NCBI RefSeq assembly: GCF_027889715.1
Contig: NZ_JAPJZH010000005.1
Span: 186,001-250,000, forward strand
Source of the DNA: Allohoeflea poritis
GTDB lineage: Bacteria > Pseudomonadota > Alphaproteobacteria > Rhizobiales > Rhizobiaceae
Direction: 5' to 3'
Length of the DNA stretch: 64,000 nt
The translations under genes and the position numbers were made by a program. The notes beneath the pieces are model-generated. The model made no database searches, was not told the origin of the DNA, and saw only the letters and a list, made by a program, of their open reading frames with translations. Below are positions 36,044 through 45,020 of this stretch, piece by piece (within the stretch, counting starts at the first letter, position 1; every line of letters begins with the position of its first letter).

Positions 36044-37654
36044 TCATGCCCGGCCGGTTGCCGTGTTGACGGCGGTGCGCACCGCGTTTTCGCTGTAGTC
36101 GAACCAGCGCGCCGCGACATGCTGGTCGGGCCGGAAGAGATAAACGGCCTGGTCTTCGGCGCCGAGATAGCGCTTCTGCAGGTGGCCGTCCGTATCCTCA
36201 GCCGAGCTGATGCGCATGCCCTCGACCCTGACGCCGTCGACGTCGAGACTGGCCGGCACCTCGGTGTTGATGCCGACAAGCTGAAAGCGGTTGCCGATGA
36301 GATCGGTCAGCCAGTTGTCGCCCACCGGTGCATCGACGACCGGCGCGCCTGGCCGCGTGCGTGGCGGCAGGTCCGGATCGTCATTGCCGTTGAGGGGTGA
36401 ACCGTCATAGACGCTGGGCACGGAGAGGCGGCCGGAATTGACCAGCGGCCGCGCGAATTCATGGCTTTCGGCCAGGTCGAGCACGGCATCGCGGAAGATG
36501 CGGCTGATCTCGGATTTCGGGGTAATGAAATCGGTCGAGCGGGAGGAGTTCATGATGTTTTCGTCGGCGCCCAGAATGCGCTCATAGTCGTAGCTGTCGA
36601 GCAGGCTTTCCGGCGCGACGCCGTCGAGGACGAGCTTCAGCTTCCAGATGAGATTGTCCGTATCCTGCAGGCCGGAATTGGCGCCGCGCGCGCCGAAGGG
36701 CGAGACCTGATGCGCCGAATCGCCGGCAAACAGCACACGGCCATGGCGGAATTTTTCCATGCGCCGGCACTGGAACGTATAGATCGACACCCATTCCAGC
36801 TCGAATTTGGCATCTTCGCCAAGCATTGCCTTGAGGCGCGGGATGACGTTCTCCGGCTTCTTCTCTTCGTCCTTGTCGATGTTCCAGCCGAGCTGCAGGT
36901 CGATACGCCAGACATTGTCCGGCTGCTTGTGCAAGAGCGCCGACTGGTCGCGGTTGAAGGGCGGGTCGAACCAGAACCAGCGTTCGGTCGGGAAATCGGC
37001 TTCCATGATGACGTCGGCGATGAGGAAGTTGTCCTCGAACACCCGGCCGATGAAATCGAGGCCGAGCATCTTGCGGGCCGGCGAGGTGGCGCCGTCACAG
37101 GCGATCAGCCAGTCGCCTTCGAGCTTGTAGGAGCCTTCGGGCGTATCGACGGTGACAAGCACATGATCGTCGCGCGGATCGATACTGGCGACCCGGCTGT
37201 TGCCGCGGATCTCGATCTGCTTGCCTTCGGCCTGAAGCGCCTGGACGCGGTGAACCAGATATTCCTCGAAATGATATTGCTGCAGGTTGATGAATGCGGG
37301 CCGCTTGTGGCCCTCCTCAGGCAGCAGGTCGAATTCGTAGATCTTGCGCTCGTCGAAAAACACCTTGCCGAGCTGCCATTCGACGCTCTTGTCGACGAAC
37401 TCGTCGCCGCAGCCCAGACGGTCGAGGATCTCCAACGGCCGCTTGGCGTAGCAGATGGCGCGCGATCCCCAGCTTACCTTGTCGTTTTCGTCGATGATGA
37501 CGACAGGCACGTCGTGCTGCGCCAGATCGATGCCGGCGGCGAGCCCGATGGGTCCTGCGCCGATGACGATCACCGGATGGCGCACCGGCGCCGCCGCATC
37601 CTGATCGGCCGACCTGTGATAGGGGTAGAGCGGCGTTTCGAATATCTTGCTCAT
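36044..37654 (-). CDS. FAD-dependent aromatic monooxygenase (class A, MhpA/PheA-like)
   Basis: 536 residues from ATG 37654. FAD-binding VIGAGPIGLAAGIDLAQ at about 28-45; a DGATSPARKMLG motif; and the GDSAHQVSPFGARGANSG motif that contacts the FAD ribityl chain. The C-terminal thioredoxin-like extension is that of the phenol hydroxylase/MhpA group. It uses NAD(P)H and O2 to hydroxylate a phenolic ring. Its position between hmgA/fah and maiA suggests that it makes homogentisate from a hydroxyphenyl acid such as 3-hydroxyphenylacetate; the substrate is inferred only. Confidence 0.88.
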   Translation of the reverse strand: MSKIFETPLYPYHRSADQDAAAPVRHPVIVIGAGPIGLAAGIDLAQHDVPVVIIDENDKVSWGSRAICYAKRPLEILDRLGCGDEFVDKSVEWQLGKVFFDERKIYEFDLLPEEGHKRPAFINLQQYHFEEYLVHRVQALQAEGKQIEIRGNSRVASIDPRDDHVLVTVDTPEGSYKLEGDWLIACDGATSPARKMLGLDFIGRVFEDNFLIADVIMEADFPTERWFWFDPPFNRDQSALLHKQPDNVWRIDLQLGWNIDKDEEKKPENVIPRLKAMLGEDAKFELEWVSIYTFQCRRMEKFRHGRVLFAGDSAHQVSPFGARGANSGLQDTDNLIWKLKLVLDGVAPESLLDSYDYERILGADENIMNSSRSTDFITPKSEISRIFRDAVLDLAESHEFARPLVNSGRLSVPSVYDGSPLNGNDDPDLPPRTRPGAPVVDAPVGDNWLTDLIGNRFQLVGINTEVPASLDVDGVRVEGMRISSAEDTDGHLQKRYLGAEDQAVYLFRPDQHVAARWFDYSENAVRTAVNTATGRA

Positions 37655-37683
37655 ATTGACCTCCCGATACCGGTACCCGTCCT

Positions 37684-38634
37684 TCAGCCCTGCAGGCCCG
37701 CCCACATTTCCTTGTCCCGCTCGGCGGTCCAGATGCGCGGCGTGTCCATGCCGAGCGCCTCGTCATAGGCGCGCGCCACGTTGAACGGCAGGCAGTGCTC
37801 GTAGATCGCGTAGTCCGAGAATTTCGGATCGCACTCAGCGCGCACCGCGTCCCAGGCTTCCTTGAGCGAGCCGCCGCGTGCGGCGACAGCCGCGGCCGGC
37901 CGGTAGGTGCTGGCAACGAAGTCGCGTGTGTTCTCGATCGCGGCATTGACCATCTCGTCGCCAACCAGCGCGTCGCCGCGGCCCGGCGCGATGGCGCGCG
38001 GCTCGTATGCGCGGATGGCGTCGAGCGTTCCGCCCCAGTCGCCGAAATGGCCGTCGCCGCAATAGCAGGCGGAATGGTATTCGACGATGTCGCCGGTGAA
38101 CATGACGCCCTCATCCGGCACCCAGGCAACGATGTCGCCGGCGGTGTGGGCGCGGCCGAGATGCATGAGGTCGACGCGGCGCTTGCCAAGATAGACCGTC
38201 ATCTTCTGCGTGAAGGTCATGGTCGGCCAGGTCAGGCCCGGAATGCTCTCATGGCCCTGGAACAGGCGCGGGAAGCGCTCGAATTCCGAATCCCAGTCCT
38301 CCTGGCCGCGCTCCGCGACCATCGCACGGCATTTCTCGGAGGCGATGATCTGCTCGGCATTATAGGCGGAGGCGCCGAGCACGCGCACGGCGTGATAATG
38401 CGACAGCACCACATATTTGATCGGCTTGTCGGTGACGCTGCGGATTTTCTCAACCACCTTGTTGGCAAGGCGCGGCGTTGCCTGCGCGTCGATGATCATG
38501 ACGCTGTCGTCGCCGATGATGACGCCGGTGTTCGGATCGCCTTCGGCGGTGAAAGCCCAAAGGTCACGGCCGATCTCGGAAAAGGTGATGGTTTTTTCGG
38601 TCATGTCCCCGCGGGACGCGAATTCCTTGGCCAT
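37684..38634 (-). CDS. MBL-fold hydrolase with incomplete metal site
   Basis: 316 residues in the homogentisate operon, 2 bp after fah. Beta-lactamase-fold features: VMIIDAQATP, then SHYHAVR, where the canonical HxHxDH reads H79-Y-H81-A-V-R, so the second-site Asp and His are missing. LGRAHTAGDIV and FTGDIVEY retain a His and an Asp, but the later PGHG is PGRG. At most one metal could bind normally. A hydrolase of an operon intermediate or a non-catalytic role are both possible. A downstream start at 38604 cannot be excluded. Confidence 0.8.
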   Translation of the reverse strand: MAKEFASRGDMTEKTITFSEIGRDLWAFTAEGDPNTGVIIGDDSVMIIDAQATPRLANKVVEKIRSVTDKPIKYVVLSHYHAVRVLGASAYNAEQIIASEKCRAMVAERGQEDWDSEFERFPRLFQGHESIPGLTWPTMTFTQKMTVYLGKRRVDLMHLGRAHTAGDIVAWVPDEGVMFTGDIVEYHSACYCGDGHFGDWGGTLDAIRAYEPRAIAPGRGDALVGDEMVNAAIENTRDFVASTYRPAAAVAARGGSLKEAWDAVRAECDPKFSDYAIYEHCLPFNVARAYDEALGMDTPRIWTAERDKEMWAGLQG

Positions 38635-38636
38635 TG

Positions 38637-39659
38637 TCAGGCGCCCTTCTTGTATTGTTCGACGGTCTGTTCGATCGCACCGAAGATGGAGCGCCCCTCG
38701 GCGTCCTTCATTTCGATGCGCACCGTGTCGCCGAATTTCATGAATTCGGTTGCCGGCTTGCCGTCATTGATGGTCTCGATCATGCGGATCTCGGCGATGC
38801 AGGAATAGCCGACGCCGCCCTCGGAGACGGGCTTGCCGGGGCTTCCGTCCTCCATCTTGTTGGAAACCGTGCCCGAGCCGATGATGGCGCCGGCCCCGAG
38901 CGGCCGGCTCTTCGCCGCATGGGCAACGAGCTGCGGAAAATCGAAGGTCATGTCGATGCCGGCATTGGCGCGGCCGAAGGGCGCGCCGTTATAGTCGACA
39001 TTGAGCGGCAGGTGGACCTTGCCGCCGTCCCAGGCATCGCCCAGTTCGTCGGGCGTGACGGCCACCGGCGAAAAGGCCGATGAGGGTTTCGACTGGAAGA
39101 AGCCGAAACCCTTGCCGAGCTCGGCGGGAATGAGGCCGCGCAGCGACACGTCATTGACCAGCATGACCAGCCTTATGGCGTCACGCGCTTCATCGATGCT
39201 CGCGCCCATCGGCACGTCGTCAACGATGACGGCGACTTCGCCCTCCATGTCGATGCCCCAGGCCTCGTCGGCCATGCGGATCGGATCGCGTGGCGCGAGG
39301 AATGTGTCGGAGCCGCCCTGATACATCAACGGATCGGTCCAGAAGCTCGGCGGCATTTCGGCGTTGCGCGCCTTGCGAACGAGTTCGACGTGATTGACAT
39401 AGGCCGAGCCGTCCGCCCACTGATAGGCGCGCGGCAGGGGCGAATGGGCGTCGTGCTCGTGGAACCGTTCCACCGGCTGCGAACCGGTTTCCAGCGCCTC
39501 GGCCGCCCGTTCGAGGCGCGGCGCGATATTGGCCCAGTCATCGAGCGCCGCCTGCAGGGTCGGTGCGATGTGGTTGACGACCGTGCACTGCGCCAGGTCC
39601 TTGGATACGACCGCAAGCTTTCCGTCGCGCGTGCCGTCTTTCAGTGTTGCGAGTTTCAT
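38637..39659 (-). CDS. fahA: Fumarylacetoacetate hydrolase family protein
   Basis: 340 residues from ATG 39659, one base past the hmgA stop, so translation is probably coupled. The C-terminal FAH fold carries the acidic metal-binding segment (WGIDMEGEVAVIVDDVP) and the later GAGAIIGSGTVSNK. It should cleave fumarylacetoacetate to fumarate and acetoacetate, the final step of tyrosine/homogentisate breakdown. The family is broad, but the operon supports this role. Confidence 0.9.
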   Translation of the reverse strand: MKLATLKDGTRDGKLAVVSKDLAQCTVVNHIAPTLQAALDDWANIAPRLERAAEALETGSQPVERFHEHDAHSPLPRAYQWADGSAYVNHVELVRKARNAEMPPSFWTDPLMYQGGSDTFLAPRDPIRMADEAWGIDMEGEVAVIVDDVPMGASIDEARDAIRLVMLVNDVSLRGLIPAELGKGFGFFQSKPSSAFSPVAVTPDELGDAWDGGKVHLPLNVDYNGAPFGRANAGIDMTFDFPQLVAHAAKSRPLGAGAIIGSGTVSNKMEDGSPGKPVSEGGVGYSCIAEIRMIETINDGKPATEFMKFGDTVRIEMKDAEGRSIFGAIEQTVEQYKKGA

Positions 39660-39660
39660 A

Positions 39661-40974
39661 TCAGTCCCAGTTTCCCTCAATGGTGCCGTCGAAGCGCTTC
39701 TTCAGGCCCTTCCAGCAATCGATATAGTCGTCCTGCAGTGTTTCGAGCTGCATGGCGTATTGGGTCACATGCTGCGGAAAACGCGTCTCGAACATGAAGG
39801 CCAGCGTCTCGTCGAGCTTGACCGGCGCGAGATCGACCTCGGATGCCTTTTCAAAGCCCATCGTGTCGGGGCCGTGCGGCAGCATCATGTTGTGCAGGCT
39901 CATGCCGCCGGGCACGAAGCCCTCTTCCTTGGCGTCGTACTGGCCGTGAACGAGTCCCATGAATTCCGACATGATGTTGCGGTGGTACCAGGGCGGGCGG
40001 AACGTGTGCTCGGCGACCATCCAGCGGGGCGGAAAGATGACGAAATCGATATTGGCGGTGCCTTCCTCGCCGCTGGGCGCCGTCAGCACGGTGAAGATCG
40101 ACGGATCGGGATGGTCGAACAGGATCGCGCCGACGGGCGAAAAGGTCTTCAGATCGTATTTGTAGGGCGCGTAATTGCCGTGCCAGGCGACGACGTCGAG
40201 CGGCGAGTGGCCGATCTCGGTGACGTAAAAGCGGCCGCACCATTTGACGTGTACGCGGCAATCCGTCTCCTTGTCCTCCCAGGCGGCGACCGGGGTCTTG
40301 AAATCGCGCGGATTGGCAAGGCAATTGGCGCCGATGGGGCCACGGTCCGGCAGGGTGAACTTGGCGCCGTAATTCTCGCAGATATAGCCGCGGGCTTCGC
40401 CGTCCACGGGGCTTGCCTGGAAGATCATGCCGCGCGGGATGATGCAGATCTCGGTCGGCGCCACGGTGATCTTTCCCATTTCGGTGAAGATCTCCAGCGT
40501 CCCGACCTGTGGGACCACCAGAAGTTCGGCATCGGAGTTGAAGAAATAGTCATCGACCATGGGTGCGTTGCAGATATAGGCGTGGCTTGCCATGCCGACC
40601 TGCGTGTGCACGTCGCCGGCGGTGGACATGGTGCGCACGCCGTCGATGAAATTGATGCTGCCGGCCGGCATGGGGATCGGATCCCAGCGCAACTGGCCGA
40701 TGGGCATGATGTCGTCGCAGATATGCGGTGCCGTCTTCCACTGTTCACGCTCATGGACGGAGAAGCGGGCGGTATGGCGCACGCTCGGCCGGATGCGGTA
40801 AAGCCAGGAGCGCTCATTGGTGCCGCGCGGGGCGGTGAAGGGCGAACCCGAAAGCTGCTCGGCGTATAATCCGTAATTGCATTTCTGGGGGCTGTTCTGC
40901 CCCTGTGGCAGTGCGTTCGGCAGCGATTCCGTCTCGAAATCATTGCCGAAGCCCGGCATATAGGCTTCAGACAT
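39661..40974 (-). CDS. hmgA: Homogentisate 1,2-dioxygenase
   Basis: 437 residues from ATG 40974, the expected length. Opening [18 protein letters not shown] is diagnostic. Iron ligands are conserved: His and Glu in [12 protein letters not shown] and the His in LPHGPD. It opens the homogentisate ring to maleylacetoacetate. It is the first gene of the seven-gene operon, transcribed divergently from the marR gene, with an operator-like palindrome in the shared promoter. Confidence 0.97.
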   Translation of the reverse strand: MSEAYMPGFGNDFETESLPNALPQGQNSPQKCNYGLYAEQLSGSPFTAPRGTNERSWLYRIRPSVRHTARFSVHEREQWKTAPHICDDIMPIGQLRWDPIPMPAGSINFIDGVRTMSTAGDVHTQVGMASHAYICNAPMVDDYFFNSDAELLVVPQVGTLEIFTEMGKITVAPTEICIIPRGMIFQASPVDGEARGYICENYGAKFTLPDRGPIGANCLANPRDFKTPVAAWEDKETDCRVHVKWCGRFYVTEIGHSPLDVVAWHGNYAPYKYDLKTFSPVGAILFDHPDPSIFTVLTAPSGEEGTANIDFVIFPPRWMVAEHTFRPPWYHRNIMSEFMGLVHGQYDAKEEGFVPGGMSLHNMMLPHGPDTMGFEKASEVDLAPVKLDETLAFMFETRFPQHVTQYAMQLETLQDDYIDCWKGLKKRFDGTIEGNWD

Positions 40975-41013
40975 GATATCCCTCATTACAACTTTTCTAA
41001 TTTGGTTTCATAT

Positions 41014-41033
41014 GTAACAATCGAATTTGTAAC
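41014..41033. promoter_or_regulatory. Candidate MarR operator between hmgA and marR
   Basis: GTAACAATCGAATTTGTAAC is a near-palindrome in the 77-bp divergent gap and contains, continuing rightward, the 12-mer TTTGTAACTATC (41026-41037) also present upstream of the VOC gene. It is well placed to repress both hmgA and marR. Confidence 0.6.
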
Positions 41034-41051
41034 TATCAAACGGAGTCGTTC

Positions 41052-41510
41052 GTGGATCAGACCGAAAAGACGCCCCTGGCGCTGGAGGCGTTCCTTCCCT
41101 ATACGCTCAGCCGCGCTGCCGAGCTGGTCAGCCGCCGCTTCGCGACGATCTACAAGGATCATGCCGGGCTGACGCGCCCGGAATGGCGCACGCTGGCAAC
41201 GCTGGGGCAATATGGAACCCTGACGGCGACCCTGATCGGCGCCCATTCCTCAATGCACAAGACGAAGGTCAGCCGCGCTGTCCAGTCGCTGGAAGAGCGC
41301 AAGTGGCTGAAGCGCAGAACGGATGAAAACGACCGCCGGATCGAGCATCTGGAGCTGACGCGCGAGGGCGAGCGCAATTACCGCAAGCTGGCGGAACTGG
41401 CCCGCGCCTTCGAGGCCGGGTTGAAAGATACGCTGGGGGAGAAAAGTTTTGCGGAACTCAGCCGCGGTCTTGATGCTGTCGAAAAGCAGCTTGGCACGGA
41501 TGTGTTCTAG
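41052..41510 (+). CDS. MarR family transcriptional regulator
   Basis: 152 residues from GTG 41052, with GGAG seven bases upstream. Winged helix-turn-helix: LTRPEWRTLATLGQYG, then MHKTKVSRAVQSLEERKWLKR and the wing DENDRRIEHLELTREG. It resembles HmgR/HpaR-like MarR repressors. Divergent from hmgA with shared operator-like sites, so it probably represses the operon until an aromatic intermediate binds. Confidence 0.9.
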   Translation: MDQTEKTPLALEAFLPYTLSRAAELVSRRFATIYKDHAGLTRPEWRTLATLGQYGTLTATLIGAHSSMHKTKVSRAVQSLEERKWLKRRTDENDRRIEHLELTREGERNYRKLAELARAFEAGLKDTLGEKSFAELSRGLDAVEKQLGTDVF

Positions 41511-41531
41511 TCGGCCGGCCTGAATTGCCGC

Positions 41532-41566
41532 AAAAAGGGCGCGCCGCAGCCGGCGCGCCCTTTTTT
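41532..41566. terminator. Bidirectional terminator between marR and the glycine-zipper gene
   Basis: Stem GGGCGCGCCG (41537-41546) with CGGCGCGCCC (41551-41560) around a 4-nt loop, flanked by A5 on the left and T6 on the right. It serves both convergent genes. Confidence 0.9.
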
Positions 41567-41568
41567 GA

Positions 41569-41832
41569 TCAATAGCCGTCAGGGCACTTGGCGGTGTAGC
41601 GCCGGCCGTAACGGTCGCGATAGTAACAATCGTCCGAATTCTGCGCGACCCGGCCGATCAGAGCGCCGGCAACGCCGCCGATCGCAGCGCCCACAAGCGC
41701 GCCTTCGGCGGTTCCTGTCGCCACGGCACCGATTGCCGCGCCGGCGCCGGCGCCGATGGTCGCTCCCTGCTGGGTCGGCGTGCAGGCGGCGATGCCCAGA
41801 CTGACGATTGAAAGCGCGATTATTTTCTTCAT
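41569..41832 (-). CDS. Glycine-zipper outer-membrane lipoprotein
   Basis: 87 residues from ATG 41832. Signal peptide MKKIIALSIVSLGIAAC ends in a lipobox Cys (C17). Then an alternating Gly/Ala GxxxG-rich stretch (about residues 25-60), a glycine zipper, and a Tyr/Arg-rich tail with two Cys. Related small lipoproteins (17 kDa antigen/SmpA-like) sit in the envelope. Upstream frames that extend it are not real. Confidence 0.85.
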   Translation of the reverse strand: MKKIIALSIVSLGIAACTPTQQGATIGAGAGAAIGAVATGTAEGALVGAAIGGVAGALIGRVAQNSDDCYYRDRYGRRYTAKCPDGY

Positions 41833-42153
41833 CCTAAAGCCTCCGATTGCTTCCCCACCGCAGGAAAGTCGATTGCACATTACATAATTTGCCACCGCTT
41901 GCATCATCTTGCGGCAATTTTCCGGCGAAATGGAATCCGCTGTTGCAAATGGGTTCCGCAGGCGGCCCGCAGCCGGACGGTCATGCATAGGGGACCGGCG
42001 ATGAATGCAAAATGAACGATCGCGGGGGACCGTGGGAACGGCTGCCCCGCGCGCAAGCCGACGATCATGGGGCAAACCGGCAAAAGCTTTGTCAGAACCG
42101 GTTGTTGGCCGGAATTTCAGCAAGTACTACGGGACAATTGGGAGTATCCACTT
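41833..42153. other. Divergent intergenic region
   Basis: 321 bp between the lipoprotein (minus) and the sulfotransferase (plus). It should hold both promoters. I find no coding frame, terminator or clear operator in it. Confidence 0.35.
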
Positions 42154-42921
42154 ATGTCTGGCCAGGGCTATCGATCCTACATGATCTGCACCGCGCCGCG
42201 CAGCGGCAGCACACTGCTGTGCAAACTGCTCGCCGCGACAAAGGTCGCCGGTGTGCCGGGATCGCATTTCCATGTCCCGTCGCTGGACGGTTGGCTGGCC
42301 GACTATGATCTTGTTGAAGCCGACTTCCCATCGCGGCGGGATTTGCTTCGCGCGATTTTCGATGCTGCGCGGGCGCGCGGCATGGGCGAAACCGATCTCT
42401 TCGGGTTGCGCATGCAACGCGGAAGTTTCGATCATTTCATGCAGCAACTGGACGTGCTGCGGCCGGGCCGCGTGGGTGACGTTGATCGGTTAAAGGCCGA
42501 ATTCGGCCCGACGCTTTTTGTTCACCTTTCCCGTCCCGACCGTCTGGATCAGGCGATCTCGCGCCTTCGGGCAGAGCAGACAGGCTTGTGGCACCGCTGG
42601 GCCGACGGGACAGAGCTCGAGCGGACCGCGCCGCCGCGCGAGGCGTGCTATGACGCCGAGGCGATTGCCCGCCACATGAGCGCGCTTTCCTCACTTGATG
42701 AGGCCTGGGAACGGTGGTTCGAACGGGAGAAGCTGCAGCCCTTGCGTATCAGCTACGATGCCTTGTCGGAGGATCCTCAAAAGGTGCTTGCCGAAATCCT
42801 GTCCTCTCTCGGCCTTGACCCGCTGATCGCCCGGACAATTGAAACGCCGACGGCCAAGCTTGCCGATGCTGAAAGCCGCCAATGGCGCGAGCGGTTCGAG
42901 GCTGAAAACGGGCCGACCTGA
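42154..42921 (+). CDS. Stf0-type sulfotransferase
   Basis: 255 residues from ATG 42154 (GGGAG ten bases upstream); a longer in-frame start is unsupported. The PAPS-binding loop is ICTAPRSGSTLLCKLL at about residues 10-25, followed by GVPGSHFH, as in Stf0 trehalose 2-sulfotransferases. The C-terminal SYDALSEDPQKVLAEIL is the family's second PAPS contact region. It transfers sulfate from PAPS to a carbohydrate or other acceptor; the acceptor here is unknown. Confidence 0.85.
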   Translation: MSGQGYRSYMICTAPRSGSTLLCKLLAATKVAGVPGSHFHVPSLDGWLADYDLVEADFPSRRDLLRAIFDAARARGMGETDLFGLRMQRGSFDHFMQQLDVLRPGRVGDVDRLKAEFGPTLFVHLSRPDRLDQAISRLRAEQTGLWHRWADGTELERTAPPREACYDAEAIARHMSALSSLDEAWERWFEREKLQPLRISYDALSEDPQKVLAEILSSLGLDPLIARTIETPTAKLADAESRQWRERFEAENGPT

Positions 42922-42947
42922 AAACCGTTGAACAGCGGTGAAACGGC

Positions 42948-43319
42948 CTAGCCCGTCAGATCCTGTGCCAGCATCAGCGCGTTGCCGTCCGGATCGTAGA
43001 ACGTTGCCGTGCTGACCATCCCCTCAATGGTTTCGGTTTCACCGTCAAACCGGACATCGGCCGCTTCCAGTGCCTTTCGCGCGGACGCAATATCCGCCAC
43101 GCCGAACACCGGGACCGAATTGCCAGGGGTCGGTTCAGCCTGCTCGCCCAGCCCGATGGTGACGCCCTCGGTCATGGTCCTGACCTCGCTCCAGCCCGCA
43201 TCGTCGGCGTGGTACAGAAGCTCGAAACCGAGCTTTTCGGCATACCACTGTGCGCTGAGATGGCGATCGCGCACGGAAATCGCGATCGTGATGGTGTTTT
43301 CCAGTGAAACGATTGGCAC
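42948..43319 (-). CDS. VOC family (glyoxalase/bleomycin-resistance-like) protein
   Basis: 123 residues. I choose GTG 43319 because AGGAG lies at proper spacing upstream; a GTG at 43337 would put the start only 21 bp from the divergent gene. One VOC domain: SVRDRHLSAQWYAEKLGFEL, then FGVADIASARKALEAADV and FYDPDGNALMLAQ. Probably a binding or resistance protein, regulated by the divergent HxlR-like gene. Confidence 0.8.
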   Translation of the reverse strand: MPIVSLENTITIAISVRDRHLSAQWYAEKLGFELLYHADDAGWSEVRTMTEGVTIGLGEQAEPTPGNSVPVFGVADIASARKALEAADVRFDGETETIEGMVSTATFYDPDGNALMLAQDLTG

Positions 43320-43358
43320 TGACTTTTCTCCTGACACAAAATATATATACTATACTTT
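43320..43358. promoter_or_regulatory. Compact AT-rich divergent promoter
   Basis: Only 39 bp lie between the VOC gene and the HxlR-like regulator. The core, about 43338-43355, is an alternating A/T run with TATACTATAC-type words that can serve as -10 elements in both directions and as an operator. The regulator ATG has no ribosome site, suggesting a leaderless mRNA. Confidence 0.45.
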
Positions 43359-43889
43359 ATGGACATTGAGACGCTTGTCAAGCTGACCTCGAGAGCCTGG
43401 TCCCTGAGTATCCTGGCGCATATGGATCGCGGCGTGCCCGGGCGGCAGGCCGCGCTCATTGCGGCGACCGGCGCCGGGCGGACATCGTTCAGGCAAAGTC
43501 TCGATCACTTGATTGATCTGGGTCTCCTGGAGCGTAATCCGGGCCACGGCCATCCGCTGCGTCCGGAGTTTCGCCTGACAGATCAAGGCGCCGAGATCGC
43601 GCGCGTCGCACACCGGGTGGAAGCGCTGGCGAAAGGGTCGTCCGAGCGTAATCTCCTGCGGCGCGCCTGGAGCCTGCCGATCCTGAGCGCCAGCCGGGAG
43701 CCGATCTATTTCTGTGAAATCAAGGCCAGATTGCTGCCGATCACCGACAGGGCGCTCTCCCAGTCTTTGAAGCTGCTGGAGACACACAGCTGGCTTCAGC
43801 GGGAGATGGAAACATCCGGCAGACCCCTGCGGCCTCTTTATGTAGCGACGAATGCCGGCGCCGAGATCAGTCGGACGATTGGTGCATAG
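43359..43889 (+). CDS. Tandem winged-helix (HxlR-like) transcriptional regulator
   Basis: 176 residues made of two similar winged-helix halves: SRAWSLSILAHM at residue 11 and RRAWSLPILSAS at about residue 100, each followed by the same helix/wing order (SFRQSLDHLIDLGLLERN; ALSQSLKLLETHSWLQRE). HxlR proteins normally have one such domain and dimerise, so this looks like a fused dimer. It probably controls the divergent VOC gene. Confidence 0.72.
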   Translation: MDIETLVKLTSRAWSLSILAHMDRGVPGRQAALIAATGAGRTSFRQSLDHLIDLGLLERNPGHGHPLRPEFRLTDQGAEIARVAHRVEALAKGSSERNLLRRAWSLPILSASREPIYFCEIKARLLPITDRALSQSLKLLETHSWLQREMETSGRPLRPLYVATNAGAEISRTIGA

Positions 43890-43962
43890 AAACCGTGCGG
43901 AAAAGCGCGTTACGAACGTGCACCAAGGAGCGCCGGGGTGTTGCGATCAGGAGCGATCGTTT

Positions 43963-44883
43963 TCAGTTCCGGCCCTCTGAGAGCTGATCGGAAAGCCAGG
44001 CGACCAACTTTTCGGTATCGCGGTGCGTTTCGCGCGCCGGCCCGCGGAAAACCGAAATCTCGGCGGGACGCGACACATATTCCCTGCACGGCCTGATCAG
44101 CTTTCCATCCTCGATCATGTCTTGCGTGGTCCGCTTCCATCCAAGCGCAATGCCCTGGCCGGAGACGGCGGCCTGAAGCGCGAGAGGGTAGCTGTCGAAA
44201 TGCATGACGCGGCCGGGCTTTGTCGCCTTGGCAGCGACAGCCTCAAACCAGTCCGGCCACTCCATCCAGTCTTGCGGGACGGCATTGTGTGACAGCAGCG
44301 GATACCGCACCAGATCCTCCGGCCGCAGAGGTCTGTCTTTCAGTGACACAAGCCCGGGCGCGCAGACGGGGAAAATATCGTCCGAGGCTGTCAACGCCAA
44401 TCTTGCGGAGCCGAACGGACGTCCCGAAGTCTGCATTGCGACATCGAAATGCTCGGTTGCCTCGGTGATCGGCCTCAAGGAACTGAGGACCCGGAGCTCG
44501 ACGCCTGGATGAAGCTCATGAAACCCGTTGAGTCTCGGCATCAGCCAATAAAACGCCTCGCACAGCTGGCAATGCAGAACCAGTTCCGACGCTCGCCTGG
44601 CGCCACGAAGTGAAGCCACCTCTTCTGCGATATCCGACAGTGCAGCGCTGACAACCCTTCCAAACCGGCGTCCCTCATCGGTCAGGAAGACCGCCCGGTT
44701 GCGCCGTTCAAAGAGCCTGGTCCCCAGTTCCTGCTCCAACCGGGCGACCTGCTTGCTGACTGCCGTCTGGGTCATGCCGAGCTCATCGGCCGCGCGTGAA
44801 AAGCTCTCGCGGCGGGCTGCGGCCTCAAATGGTCTGAGGCGTGACAGTGGCGGCAATGACTGCGGCTTGTTTTGCATAACCAT
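43963..44883 (-). CDS. LysR family transcriptional regulator (GcvA-like)
   Basis: 306 residues. N-terminal helix-turn-helix FEAAARRESFSRAADELG and TQTAVSKQVARLEQELG, then the periplasmic-binding-like effector domain. The GcvA-type C-terminus contains YPLALQAAVSGQGIALGW. It is divergent from the DMT transporter 137 bp away and likely regulates it. The start may be 44877 instead (two in-frame ATGs). Confidence 0.88.
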   Translation of the reverse strand: MVMQNKPQSLPPLSRLRPFEAAARRESFSRAADELGMTQTAVSKQVARLEQELGTRLFERRNRAVFLTDEGRRFGRVVSAALSDIAEEVASLRGARRASELVLHCQLCEAFYWLMPRLNGFHELHPGVELRVLSSLRPITEATEHFDVAMQTSGRPFGSARLALTASDDIFPVCAPGLVSLKDRPLRPEDLVRYPLLSHNAVPQDWMEWPDWFEAVAAKATKPGRVMHFDSYPLALQAAVSGQGIALGWKRTTQDMIEDGKLIRPCREYVSRPAEISVFRGPARETHRDTEKLVAWLSDQLSEGRN

Positions 44884-45020
44884 GGGTTACTCAAATATAC
44901 CAAAAAGTCGCTTTTTTTAAGCCCGATACATGAATATCCATACCACTCGATCAATTCGAATGGCGTGGCCGTGACGCCTTGCGGCGGCGCCTGGACATCC
45001 CCGTATCGGAGCAGCGCTTG

